Source: DASZCR01 sp035942915
GTDB lineage: Bacteria > Acidobacteriota > Blastocatellia > Pyrinomonadales > Pyrinomonadaceae
Length of the DNA: 7,766 bases
Assembly: GCA_035942915.1 (NCBI GenBank)
Contig: DASZCR010000380.1
Coordinates: 1-7,766 of the forward strand
Direction of reading: 5' to 3'
Notes under the pieces: generated by a model
What the model was told of the DNA's origin: nothing
What the model saw: the letters and a program-made list of their open reading frames with translations, nothing else
Database searches by the model: none
Part shown: piece by piece, positions 1 through 6,569 of the stretch
Layout: every line of letters begins with the position of its first letter
How positions within the stretch are numbered: position 1 is the first letter of the stretch
Program-made: the position numbers and the translations under genes

Positions 1-50
1 GCGTGAGACTAAGTTTTCACGCAAAGCCGCTGAAGGCGCAAAGGCACGTC
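1..50. repeat. Degenerate CGCAAAG-type intergenic repeat, cut by the window edge
   Basis: The first 50 bases hold two copies of CGCAAAG (20-26 and 37-43), separated by a related stretch. A small inverted repeat, GCGTGA (1-6) with TCACGC (17-22), precedes them. Short CGCAAAG-rich repeats occur between genes in many GC-rich and repeat-rich bacterial genomes, so I read this as the tail of such an element. Its left end lies outside the window. It sits just upstream of the SAM hydrolase gene and leaves no visible Shine-Dalgarno for it. Confidence 0.35.
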
Positions 51-70
51 TGCTTCACGTCTCTTTTGTC

Positions 71-868
71 ATGGCTCTCGTCACGCTGCTCACGGACTTT
101 GGGACGGCCGACTACTTCGTCGGCGCGATGAAGGGCGCGATTCTCTCCGTCAACCCGGCCGCGCACGTCCTCGACCTCACGCACGAGATTCCGCCACACG
201 ACATCGAGGCCGGGGCCTTCACACTTTATGCGGCGGCAGAGCCTTTTCCGCAGGGGACGATTCACGTCGCCGTCGTTGACCCCGGCGTCGGCTCTGCGCG
301 CCGTCCTCTCGCGGTCGTCACCGAACAGCATCTCTACGTCGGCCCCGACAACGGCCTCTTCGGCCACGTCTACGCCCACGCACACAGTTGCAAGGTCTTT
401 CACCTGACGAACCGCGAGCACTTCCGGCGCAACGTCAGTGCGACCTTTCATGGCCGCGACGTGTTCGCGCCCGTCGCCGGTGCGCTCTCGCTCGGCATCC
501 CTCCCGAAGTGCTCGGCGAACCCGTCTCCGATTACGTCACGCTCCCGCTGCGTGCGCCGTTCAGACGCGACCGCCGCACGCTCGAAGCCGCCCTCATCCA
601 CATCGACCGCTTCGGCAACTGCGTCACCAACATCACGCGGCGCGAACTCTCCGAAGCGGAGATTGCGGCGGGCGCGCGTCTGACGATAGCGGGGCGTGAA
701 GTCAACAACTTTCGCCGCTTCTATGCGGAAGACAGCGCCACGCGCGGCCAGCTCTTCGCCATCTGGGGCAGCGCCGGATACCTCGAAATCTCCGCCTTTC
801 AGGACTCTGCCGCCCGCCTCCTCAACGCACAACGCGGCGACACCGTTCTAGTGATGGGTGATAAGTGA
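71..868 (+). CDS. SAM hydrolase / SAM hydroxide adenosyltransferase (DUF62 family)
   Basis: Cytosolic enzyme predicted to hydrolyse S-adenosylmethionine to adenosine and methionine; the family is related to fluorinase and chlorinase but uses water. The 265-aa length is normal. The start MALVTLLTDFG matches the family's N-terminus. Other family motifs are VVDPGVGS (68-75), GPDNG (91-95), FHGRDVFAP (126-134) and IDRFGN (178-183). The Asp-Arg-His triad known from archaeal members maps to D70, R77 and H127, all present. ATG at 71 is chosen because the family homology begins immediately; no clear Shine-Dalgarno precedes it. Odd feature: the last five codons (VMGDK) and the TGA stop lie inside the GTGATAG heptamer repeat that begins at 851, so the extreme C-terminus is repeat-derived. 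Why cells destroy SAM this way is not well understood. Family assignment is secure; enzymatic activity is inferred from conserved residues. Confidence 0.93.
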   Translation: MALVTLLTDFGTADYFVGAMKGAILSVNPAAHVLDLTHEIPPHDIEAGAFTLYAAAEPFPQGTIHVAVVDPGVGSARRPLAVVTEQHLYVGPDNGLFGHVYAHAHSCKVFHLTNREHFRRNVSATFHGRDVFAPVAGALSLGIPPEVLGEPVSDYVTLPLRAPFRRDRRTLEAALIHIDRFGNCVTNITRRELSEAEIAAGARLTIAGREVNNFRRFYAEDSATRGQLFAIWGSAGYLEISAFQDSAARLLNAQRGDTVLVMGDK

Positions 869-970
869 TAGGTGATAGGAAGTCTGTGATAAGTGATAGG
901 TGATGGGTGATAGGAGAAAGGCTGTTTCTTATCACCTGTCACCTATCACCTATCACTCCTTCTTATCACT
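851..970. repeat. GTGATAG heptamer hairpin repeat, copy A
   Basis: The left arm is heptamers GTGATGG, GTGATAA, GTGATAG, GTGATAG (851-878), a 7-nt spacer (879-885), then GTGATAA, GTGATAG, GTGATGG, GTGATAG (886-913). A loop region GAGAAAGGCTGTTTC follows. The right arm from about 929 is the complementary series TTATCAC, CTGTCAC, CTATCAC, CTATCAC, an interruption, and a final TTATCAC ending near 969. The arms can pair over roughly 35-40 bases with scattered mismatches. No U-tract follows, so this is not a canonical terminator. The array starts inside the SAM hydrolase gene and supplies its stop codon. It shares its design with copy B at 6566-6667. Confidence 0.9.
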
Positions 971-1017
971 TGTCTCTCACTCACGAGGCTGCGTGGCCGC
1001 TTGTCACCCGTTGCTCC

Positions 1018-1055
1018 TGTTTGTTATCTTCGAGTCACACTATAAATAGAAGGAT
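1018..1055 (+). promoter_or_regulatory. Possible promoter and Shine-Dalgarno for citrate synthase
   Basis: A TATAAAT stretch (1041-1047) resembles a -10 box. TGTTTG (1018-1023) lies 17 nt upstream as a weak -35. AGAAGGA (1048-1054) is a good Shine-Dalgarno, 9 nt before the ATG at 1064. The ribosome site is convincing. The promoter is weak evidence, since start of transcription near 1053 would fall on the ribosome site and leave a very short leader; the true promoter may lie further upstream, towards the heptamer repeat. Confidence 0.3.
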
Positions 1056-1063
1056 CGAGCATC

Positions 1064-2215
1064 ATGGATAAACCGAAAGAGAACGCGGCGGCGACCGCCA
1101 AAAGTCCCGCCGGATTGGAAGGGGTTGTTGCGGCCAGCTCCTCAATCGGCGACGTTGATGGCATTAACGGCATTCTCATCTATCAGGGTTACAACATCCA
1201 CGACTTGGCCGAGCACTCGACCTTCGAGGAGACGGTCTTCCTGCTCTGGCACGGCCGCCTGCCGCGTCGCGACGAACTCGACGCGCTGCGCCGCGACTTC
1301 GCTGCGAACCAGAGCGTTCCCGGCGAAGTCCTTGAGATGATGCGCCGCTTTCCCAGAGAGGCCGAGCCGATGGACGCGCTCAGGACGGCCGTCTCGGCGC
1401 TCGCCTTCTACGACCCGCAAGCGCGCGACCTCTCGCGCGAGGGCGCGCTGCGCACGGCGACCAAACTGACGGCGCAGTTTCCCGTCATCGTCGCCGCCAT
1501 CGACCGCCTGCGTAACGGCAAAGAGCCGGTCGCGCCGAATCCCGAACTGAACCTCGCCTCGAACTTCCTCTACATGCTCAAGGGCGAGATGCCTTCGGAG
1601 CGCGAGGCGCGCATCTTCGACGTGGCGCTCATCCTGCACGCCGACCACGAACTGAACGCTTCTACTTTTACAGGTCGCGTCGTCGCAGGCACGCTCGCAG
1701 ACATGTACGGCGCTATCACGGCGGCCATCGCCGCGCTCTCCGGCCCCTTGCACGGCGGCGCGAACACTAACGTGATGAAGATGCTGCTCGAAATCGGCAG
1801 CCCGGATAAAGCCGAAGCGTGGATGATGGAGGCGCTCGCGCAGAAGAAGAAGGTGATGGGCTTCGGTCACCGCGTCTATCGCACGGAAGACCCGCGCGCC
1901 GTCCACCTGCGCCGCTTCTCGCAGGAGATGGGCGAGGCACGCGGCGAGACGCGCTGGTTCGAGATACTCGAAAAGCTGCGCGAGGTGATGTTCAGGGAGA
2001 AGGGACTCTATCCGAACGTCGATTACTATTCCGGCTCGGCCTACTACCTGATGGGCATCCCGCTCGACCTCTTCACGCCCATCTTCGCCGTCAGCCGCAT
2101 CAGCGGTTGGACTGGGCACATCCTCGAACAGTACGCCAACAACCGGCTCATCCGCCCGCGCGCCGAGTACACCGGCGCACGCGACCTCAAGTACGTGCCG
2201 ATTGACCAACGCTAG
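1064..2215 (+). CDS. gltA: Citrate synthase (2-methylcitrate synthase possible)
   Basis: Condenses acetyl-CoA with oxaloacetate to citrate at the entry of the TCA cycle; cytosolic. The protein has 383 aa, the size of the short, dimeric bacterial/archaeal-type enzymes. Recognisable blocks are the N-terminal GLEGVVAASSSIGDVDG (17-33), YQGYNIHDLA (40-49), LHADHELNAST (191-201), SGPLHGGAN (226-234), GFGHRVYR (266-273) and NVDYYSG (318-324). The catalytic residues map to H230, H269 and D320, all intact. R345 and R364 lie where substrate-binding arginines are expected. ATG 1064 is preceded by AGAAGGA at 9 nt. The gene is flanked by the heptamer hairpin upstream and a strong terminator downstream, so it is probably transcribed alone. 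No prp genes are nearby, so citrate rather than methylcitrate synthesis is favoured, but sequence alone does not separate the two well. The gene symbol is by family only. Confidence 0.94.
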   Translation: MDKPKENAAATAKSPAGLEGVVAASSSIGDVDGINGILIYQGYNIHDLAEHSTFEETVFLLWHGRLPRRDELDALRRDFAANQSVPGEVLEMMRRFPREAEPMDALRTAVSALAFYDPQARDLSREGALRTATKLTAQFPVIVAAIDRLRNGKEPVAPNPELNLASNFLYMLKGEMPSEREARIFDVALILHADHELNASTFTGRVVAGTLADMYGAITAAIAALSGPLHGGANTNVMKMLLEIGSPDKAEAWMMEALAQKKKVMGFGHRVYRTEDPRAVHLRRFSQEMGEARGETRWFEILEKLREVMFREKGLYPNVDYYSGSAYYLMGIPLDLFTPIFAVSRISGWTGHILEQYANNRLIRPRAEYTGARDLKYVPIDQR

Positions 2216-2246
2216 ACGAGGCGCACACTCGTCCACAGACAAAGAC

Positions 2247-2300
2247 AGAGCCGGTCGGTTCGCTTCCACAGAAGTTGAACCGACCGGCTCTTTCAATTTT
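2247..2300 (+). terminator. Rho-independent terminator, probably bidirectional
   Basis: A perfect 15-bp stem, AGAGCCGGTCGGTTC (2247-2261) with GAACCGACCGGCTCT (2277-2291), is extended inward by CTTC/GAAG (2263-2266/2271-2274) to a CACA tetraloop. It is followed by TTTCAATTTT (2291-2300). It starts 31 bases after the citrate synthase stop and ends 25 bases short of the stop of the convergent lipoprotein gene. Read on the minus strand the stem is followed by GTCTTTGTC, a weaker T-rich tail, so it can plausibly end both transcripts. Confidence 0.9.
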
Positions 2301-2325
2301 CGGAGCCGCGACCGGGCGGCGCACA

Positions 2326-3051
2326 CTAGTTGCCCACGATGCCGTCGCCGCCGCAGTTGGTGCATCTTTCGCGGCAGGGCTTCGAGCTATCGTCGTAGCG
2401 GTTGCTGTAGGCGCAGGTGTCTATCTCGCCCGTGCCCTTGCACATCATGCACATGCGCGTGCTGCTCGACGAGGAGCCGATGCCGCCCGCGCCCATGCCC
2501 CCGCCCGGCGTGCCCGCACTTGGATTGAACTCGGCGTAACCCTTCTCTAGATACTCGGCATTGAGTTGCTCCAACTGCCGGTTGTAGCGATAGATGTCCT
2601 CAATGCTCCCGTGCTGCGCCGCCTCGACGCCCCGCCGCGCCGTCTCCATCCAACGCCGCTTCCAATCCTCGTAAGCCCGACGCCGCGCCTCGCGCGCGCT
2701 GTCGCCCGTCGAAGCGGAGGTTGAAGTGGACGCGCCGGACGAGGACGTGTCGGATGAAGAAGTATCGGACGAGGAAGTGTCTGAGGAGTTGTCGTCGGAC
2801 GAGTTGGAGGTTGATGTGCGCGAGGAGTTATAGGAACTGTTGCGTGTGGAGTTGGCGGAGGCCGTGCCGGAGGAAGCGGACGAAGTCGCGTCGCTCTCCG
2901 TCGCGGTGCTCTCGTCCGAGGCCACGTCGGGCGGGTCTGAAGACGTGCAGCCGCCGAGCGTGAGAGAGGCGCAGAGTAGCAGGAGCAGCAGCAGGGAAGC
3001 CGTCAGACGCCCGTCGAGCGCCTCCTTCATCAATCTGCGGTGGGGCATCAT
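2326..3051 (-). CDS. Ser/Thr-rich lipoprotein with a C-terminal DnaJ-type CxxCxGxG cysteine pair
   Basis: Not a named family to me. The 241-aa product begins with a charged n-region, a poly-Leu core (residues 20-26) and a lipobox LGGC, giving lipidation at C35, so it should be anchored in a membrane facing outward. Residues 36-117 form a low-complexity Ser/Thr/Asp linker with three DTSSS units (91-105). Residues 118-172 are charged and probably helical or coiled-coil. A Gly/Ser linker (176-197) leads to two DnaJ-like knuckles, CMMCKGTG (201-208) and CTNCGGDG (230-237), with extra cysteines C213 and C226. In DnaJ and related proteins paired CxxCxGxG motifs bind one zinc ion; zinc binding here is inferred. 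The first ATG is chosen because AGAGGAGG (3068-3061) lies 9 nt upstream. Its own promoter is possible within the end of the upstream protease gene. Function unknown. Confidence 0.85.
   Translation of the reverse strand: MMPHRRLMKEALDGRLTASLLLLLLLCASLTLGGCTSSDPPDVASDESTATESDATSSASSGTASANSTRNSSYNSSRTSTSNSSDDNSSDTSSSDTSSSDTSSSGASTSTSASTGDSAREARRRAYEDWKRRWMETARRGVEAAQHGSIEDIYRYNRQLEQLNAEYLEKGYAEFNPSAGTPGGGMGAGGIGSSSSSTRMCMMCKGTGEIDTCAYSNRYDDSSKPCRERCTNCGGDGIVGN
2738..2782 (-). repeat. Three imperfect 15-bp tandem units inside the lipoprotein gene
   Basis: On the plus strand the units are GACGAGGACGTGTCG, GATGAAGAAGTATCG and GACGAGGAAGTGTCT (2738-2752, 2753-2767, 2768-2782). They encode the repeated DTSSS units of the linker on the minus strand. 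A more divergent fourth unit may follow to 2797. The 15-base period keeps the frame, so copy-number change would lengthen or shorten the linker without breaking the gene. Confidence 0.7.
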
Positions 3052-3060
3052 GAAAAAAAT

Positions 3061-3068
3061 CCTCCTCT
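3061..3068 (-). promoter_or_regulatory. Strong Shine-Dalgarno fixing the lipoprotein start
   Basis: On the minus strand AGAGGAGG occupies 3068-3061, followed by a T-rich 9-nt spacer (3060-3052) to the first of two tandem ATG codons (3051 and 3048). The spacing favours the first ATG. It is the strongest ribosome site in the window; the SAM hydrolase, ntrY and ntrX starts have none that I can see. Confidence 0.7.
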
Positions 3069-3107
3069 GAGGGTGGGGTTCTGCGCGGCCGGATTCAGGG
3101 CGCAGGT

Positions 3108-3134
3108 TTTATGACACGCGCGCCGAGAAGTCAA
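3108..3134 (-). promoter_or_regulatory. Possible sigma-70-type promoter for the lipoprotein gene
   Basis: On the minus strand TTGACT (3134-3129) matches a -35 box at five of six bases. CATAAA (3113-3108) matches a -10 at four of six, with a shortish 15-nt spacer. Transcription would start near 3101, giving a leader of about 50 nt before the ATG at 3051. The -35 overlaps the stop codon of the upstream CPBP gene. It would let the lipoprotein be expressed independently. Housekeeping sigma consensus in this organism is assumed. Confidence 0.35.
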
Positions 3135-4129
3135 TAGTCTCGCGCACCTTCCGCGCCGGAAGCGAGCGTGCTCTCCCGGTCGGTCATCGCCTTCAACTCC
3201 TCGTCCGGCGAGACGAGGCGCGTGCGCAGCAGGAAGAGGGTCGAGACGATGAGTGCGACCGTGCAGGCCGTTCCGCCTTCGATGCCGTATGCGCCGCCTG
3301 TCAACCACGCCGGGCCGTTGTCTGTGGCGCGCATGATGGGCGCACGCGTCAGCGACGTGATGCCGCTGACGGGCAGGCCGAGCACGGGGCCAAGCGCCCA
3401 GTTCCAACCGAAGTGTACGCCGAGCGGAAACCACAGGCTGCGCGTCCGCGTGTAAGCGACCGCTAACCACACGCCCGCCAGCGCCGTGTTCAGAAAGGTG
3501 AAACCCTCGACCACATGTGGGTTGCTCAGGTGGACGGTCGCAAACAGCAGCGACGAAGGAATGACGGCCACCCAGACGGGCAGCGAGCGCAGCAAGGTCT
3601 GCAAAGGATAGCCGCGAAACGTCGCCTCTTCGGCCGCCGCGCCGACGATGAAGACAAGCCCGGAGAGCGCGAGCGTCCGCAGCACGGCAGGCCAGACGCC
3701 CGCCGCCGCGTAGCTGAAACTGTAGCCGCCCGCGACGAGGACGAGCGCGACGGCCAGCGCCAGCGAGAGCGCCCCGATGCTGATGCCGATGCCTGCGTCT
3801 CGCAGCCACCCTCGATGCAGCGTCCAACCGAGAGCGCGCGGCGGCAAGTCTTCGAGCAGTCTGTTGAGCGCCCAACCGATAAGCGTCGCCGGAATCAGAA
3901 AGAGCAAGACGCGCTCTGTGATGATGATGGCGCTGCCCCTGTAGAGCGAAGCGACAAAGGGCATGCCCGCTATCAGCATCCGCGCGGCGCGATAGACCGA
4001 GAGCAGGATGACGAAGACCGTCAGGAACGTCAGGACGAAGGCCGTCAGACGCCAACCGCTACGCAGGCGTCCGGCACTGTTGAAGAAGAGGTCGAAGCGT
4101 GGTCTGTGTCCGGGGGCAGGAGATTCCAT
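3131..4129 (-). CDS. CPBP-family intramembrane glutamic protease (CAAX protease / Abi family)
   Basis: Polytopic inner-membrane protein of 332 aa with about seven or eight hydrophobic segments (roughly 28-48, 66-87, 112-134, 148-165, 185-200, 208-228, 233-252 and 284-302). The family motifs are intact: EEATFR (167-172) supplies the catalytic glutamates and arginine, FATVH (196-200) the second motif, and HFGWN (239-243) the third. These mark the fold shared with Rce1-type CAAX proteases. In bacteria, members process or modify membrane proteins and peptides, or act in bacteriocin immunity; the substrate here is unknown. The ATG at 4129 has AAGGAT (4140-4135) 5 nt upstream. It lies 79 nt upstream of the lipoprotein gene on the same strand, so co-transcription is possible, and is divergent from the NtrY gene. 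The C-terminal tail after 302 is hydrophilic. Confidence 0.9.
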   Translation of the reverse strand: MESPAPGHRPRFDLFFNSAGRLRSGWRLTAFVLTFLTVFVILLSVYRAARMLIAGMPFVASLYRGSAIIITERVLLFLIPATLIGWALNRLLEDLPPRALGWTLHRGWLRDAGIGISIGALSLALAVALVLVAGGYSFSYAAAGVWPAVLRTLALSGLVFIVGAAAEEATFRGYPLQTLLRSLPVWVAVIPSSLLFATVHLSNPHVVEGFTFLNTALAGVWLAVAYTRTRSLWFPLGVHFGWNWALGPVLGLPVSGITSLTRAPIMRATDNGPAWLTGGAYGIEGGTACTVALIVSTLFLLRTRLVSPDEELKAMTDRESTLASGAEGARDY

Positions 4130-4221
4130 CAGCTATCCTTAACAGAGGGTCGGCGTGTGCCGGAAGCCACACTATAGCTCATTTGCAGTTCGTCGTCTGT
4201 GCGCCTCGTCGTGAAACCGTT

Positions 4222-4238
4222 TGGCAGTTCTCACGCAT
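4222..4238 (+). promoter_or_regulatory. Possible sigma-54 (-24/-12) promoter upstream of ntrY
   Basis: The sequence TTGGCAGTTCTCACGCAT (4221-4238) has GG at 4223-4224 and GC at 4235-4236, separated by exactly ten bases. This is the invariant spacing of sigma-54 promoters. The -24 half reads TGGCA, as in the consensus; the -12 half reads ACGCA rather than TTGCA. Transcription would start near 4248, leaving a leader of about 36 nt before ATG 4284. A perfect palindrome CGCATATGCG (4234-4243) overlaps the -12. The downstream operon encodes a sigma-54 activator, so autoregulation is a natural reading, but the match is partial and I see no recognised enhancer site. Confidence 0.35.
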
Positions 4239-4283
4239 ATGCGCCGTCGCGCCGACGCGTGCTAAACTTCGCGCACGAGTCTT

Positions 4284-6569
4284 ATGAGCGAACAGAGCGG
4301 CGAAACGGAGACGGGAGCGGCGACGGGCGGCGCGCCGCGCAAACGAAGTGCGACGTGGTTTCTCGGCGGGCTTGTCCTCGTGCTGCTCTCGGCGCTCGTC
4401 ATCCTACAGGTCTACGGCCTGTGGGAGATTTTCACGCCCGACACGGCCAGCGATACGCTGCTCATCTACGGTCTCTCCTCGCTCAACTTCGTCGCCTTCT
4501 TCATCTTCAGCTTCATCTTCGTCCGCAATCTCCTCAAACTCAGGCGCGAGCGGCGCGCACGCGTCTTAGGGTCGAAAATCAGGACGCGTCTGGTCGTCTA
4601 TTTCATCGCCGTCAGCCTGCTGCCGATAACGGCGATGGCGCTCTTCTCCTTCATCTTCCTCAATCGCTCGCTCGAAAAATGGTTCGGCCGTTTGCCGGAA
4701 GAGGCCGTCCGCGACGCGCGCGTCGCACAACGCGAGGACGCGCGCCAACAGGAGCAACACCTGCTCGCGCAGGCACGCGTCGTCGCCGCACAACTCGACG
4801 GCACGGACGACGCCGGAGCAAGCCTCTCAACCTTCGTCGAGCGCGGAGGCTTCGCCGGACTCGCGCTCGTTGCGCCCGACGGCGCGATGCTGGCGCGCTC
4901 TGCCGCCCCGGCCTTTACTGCCCGCGCGCAAGAGTTGGACGAAGCCTTTCGGCGCGCCGCCGCGCTGCCTGCGGATGCGGGTCAGTACGAAGAACACCTG
5001 ACCGTTGCAGCCGCGCCGCTCGCCGACGGACGAAGGCTCTTGGCCGCGCGCGCCAGCGATTCGCAGGAGAGCCTCTCGCGCATCGTCGCCGGGGCGGACA
5101 CCTTCGAGCAACTTCGTCAACAGCAACGCAAGGTGCGCCTGCTCGGTCTCTCCACGCTCGGCCTCATCACACTCCTCTTAGTCTTCGCCGCGACGTGGAC
5201 GGCCATCCATCTCGCACGCGGCATCAGCACGCCGATTCGCGCGCTCGCAGAGGCGGCCGACCTCGTCGCTGGCGGAGACCTCGCGCATCGCGTGACCACT
5301 ATCGCCGACGACGAACTCGCGCTGCTCGCCGCCTCCTTCAATCAGATGACGGCGCAACTGGCCGAGAATCGTCGCCACATCGAGGCGGGCGCGGCCGAGT
5401 TGCGCGAGAAGAACATCGCGCTCGCCGAACGTCGGGACTACATCGAGACGGTGCTCGAATCGCTCTCGACCGGCGTCGTCTCTCTGGACGAATCGAACCG
5501 CGTCACGACCATCAACGCGGCGGCCGTCTCGATGCTTCACCTCGACGGTGCGCCGCCGCCGGGCGCGCCGCTCGCAGAGCTTCTCAGCGCCGAAGACAAG
5601 GCGGCGCTCGACCGCGTGCTGCTGCGCGCGCGTCTGCGCGGACGCGCCACAGTGCAGACGGAACTGGCGCGCGGCGCGTCAGCCGATGCGGGCGCGAACG
5701 GTGGAAGCGGCGGCGTCATCCCCGTCGCTTTGACGGCGACGGCTCTCAGCCCGCGTACGGGCGAGCGCGGGCGCGGCGTCGTGCTCGTGATGGAGGACTT
5801 GTCCGAGTTGTTGACGGCGCAGCGCGCGGCGGCGTGGAGCGAGGTGGCGCGTCGCATGGCGCACGAAATCAAGAACCCTCTGACGCCCATCCAACTCTCG
5901 GCCGAACGCATCGCGCGCAACTTCCTGCGCGCGCCCGAAGGCGGCAACGGCACGAGCGAAAGCCCCGAAGCTCGACGCGAACGCGTCACGCGCGTCGTCG
6001 AAGATTGCACGGCGACCATCAGCCGCGAGGTCGCCGGACTCAAAGCGATGGTGGACGAGTTCTCGCGTTTCGCGCGTCTGCCGCACGCGCGGCTCGAAGC
6101 GGCCGACCTAAACGAGGTCGTGCGACAGGCCCTCGCGCTCTACGAAGACCGGCTCGAAGAGATTCGCATGGACGTGCGGCTCGCCCACGCGCTGCCTCCG
6201 GCCATGCTCGACATCGAACAGATTCGACGCGTCTTCGTCAACCTCCTCGATAACGCCATCGAGGCGCTCGCCGAAGTGGACGGCGAGCGGCGCATCACGG
6301 TCGCCACCGGACACGACCCGGCGCGCGGCCTCCTGCTCGCCGAAGTCACCGACACCGGTCACGGCATCGCGCGCACGGACTTCGCGCGCCTCTTTCAGCC
6401 CTATTTCACGACGCGCGGGCGCGGCACAGGCCTCGGCCTCGCCATCGTCCAGCGCATCCTGAGCGACCACAGCGGGCGCGTCCGCGCCGAGTCGAACCGC
6501 CCGCGCGGCGCAAGAATGATTATCGAGCTGCCCGTCGCCGAAGACACACGCGACGGCAGTAATCAGTGA
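4284..6569 (+). CDS. ntrY: NtrY-like membrane sensor histidine kinase
   Basis: Predicted kinase partner of the NtrX-like regulator downstream. The 761 aa fit NtrY length. The order is cytosolic N-terminus, membrane segments near 24-45, 60-82, 102-126 and 285-308, an extracytoplasmic region (about 127-284), HAMP (about 306-360, with STPIRALAEAADLVAGGDL), a PAS-like domain (about 384-508), HisKA and HATPase_c. The phosphoacceptor is H527 in AHEIKNPLTP. VDEFSRFARLP (590-600) is typical of the NtrY group. The ATP-binding site shows NLLDNAIEA (653-661), DTGHGI (690-695), FQPYFTT (704-710) and GTGLGLAI (714-721). All key residues are present. NtrYX systems elsewhere respond to nitrogen, redox or oxygen state or affect the envelope; the signal here is unknown. 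The ATG at 4284 lacks a clear Shine-Dalgarno. The TGA stop (6567-6569) falls in the first heptamer of the repeat that separates it from ntrX. Confidence 0.92.
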   Translation: MSEQSGETETGAATGGAPRKRSATWFLGGLVLVLLSALVILQVYGLWEIFTPDTASDTLLIYGLSSLNFVAFFIFSFIFVRNLLKLRRERRARVLGSKIRTRLVVYFIAVSLLPITAMALFSFIFLNRSLEKWFGRLPEEAVRDARVAQREDARQQEQHLLAQARVVAAQLDGTDDAGASLSTFVERGGFAGLALVAPDGAMLARSAAPAFTARAQELDEAFRRAAALPADAGQYEEHLTVAAAPLADGRRLLAARASDSQESLSRIVAGADTFEQLRQQQRKVRLLGLSTLGLITLLLVFAATWTAIHLARGISTPIRALAEAADLVAGGDLAHRVTTIADDELALLAASFNQMTAQLAENRRHIEAGAAELREKNIALAERRDYIETVLESLSTGVVSLDESNRVTTINAAAVSMLHLDGAPPPGAPLAELLSAEDKAALDRVLLRARLRGRATVQTELARGASADAGANGGSGGVIPVALTATALSPRTGERGRGVVLVMEDLSELLTAQRAAAWSEVARRMAHEIKNPLTPIQLSAERIARNFLRAPEGGNGTSESPEARRERVTRVVEDCTATISREVAGLKAMVDEFSRFARLPHARLEAADLNEVVRQALALYEDRLEEIRMDVRLAHALPPAMLDIEQIRRVFVNLLDNAIEALAEVDGERRITVATGHDPARGLLLAEVTDTGHGIARTDFARLFQPYFTTRGRGTGLGLAIVQRILSDHSGRVRAESNRPRGARMIIELPVAEDTRDGSNQ

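Noticed and set aside
851..970. CRISPR array suggested by the regular repeats
   Set aside because: Units are 7 bases and directly abutting, with no unique spacers and no cas genes; the second half is the inverted complement of the first.
1142..2365. A 407-aa open frame on the minus strand opposite citrate synthase
   Set aside because: The plus strand encodes an unmistakable citrate synthase. The antisense translation is Arg/Val/Ala-rich without motifs, as expected in GC-rich DNA with G/C third positions.
2202..2550. Short plus-strand frames over the terminator and lipoprotein 3' end
   Set aside because: They run through a strong terminator stem, are Arg/Cys-rich, and are antisense to the lipoprotein's cysteine motifs.
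3081..3110. CTGCGC/GCGCAG inverted repeat followed by GTTTT on the plus strand as a terminator
   Set aside because: The stem is only six base pairs with a 13-base loop, and no plus-strand gene precedes it.
3048..4055. A 335-aa minus-strand frame overlapping the CPBP gene
   Set aside because: It is Arg/Ala/His-rich without motifs, while the overlapping frame has intact CPBP motifs and membrane segments.
4171..4176. TATAGT on the minus strand as a -10 box for the CPBP gene
   Set aside because: Position is suitable, about 34 bases of leader, but no acceptable -35 is found 15-19 bases upstream.
4199..6253. A 684-aa open frame on the plus strand overlapping ntrY in another frame
   Set aside because: The translation is extremely Arg-rich and low in complexity, with no domain. 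The ntrY frame has every kinase motif in order.
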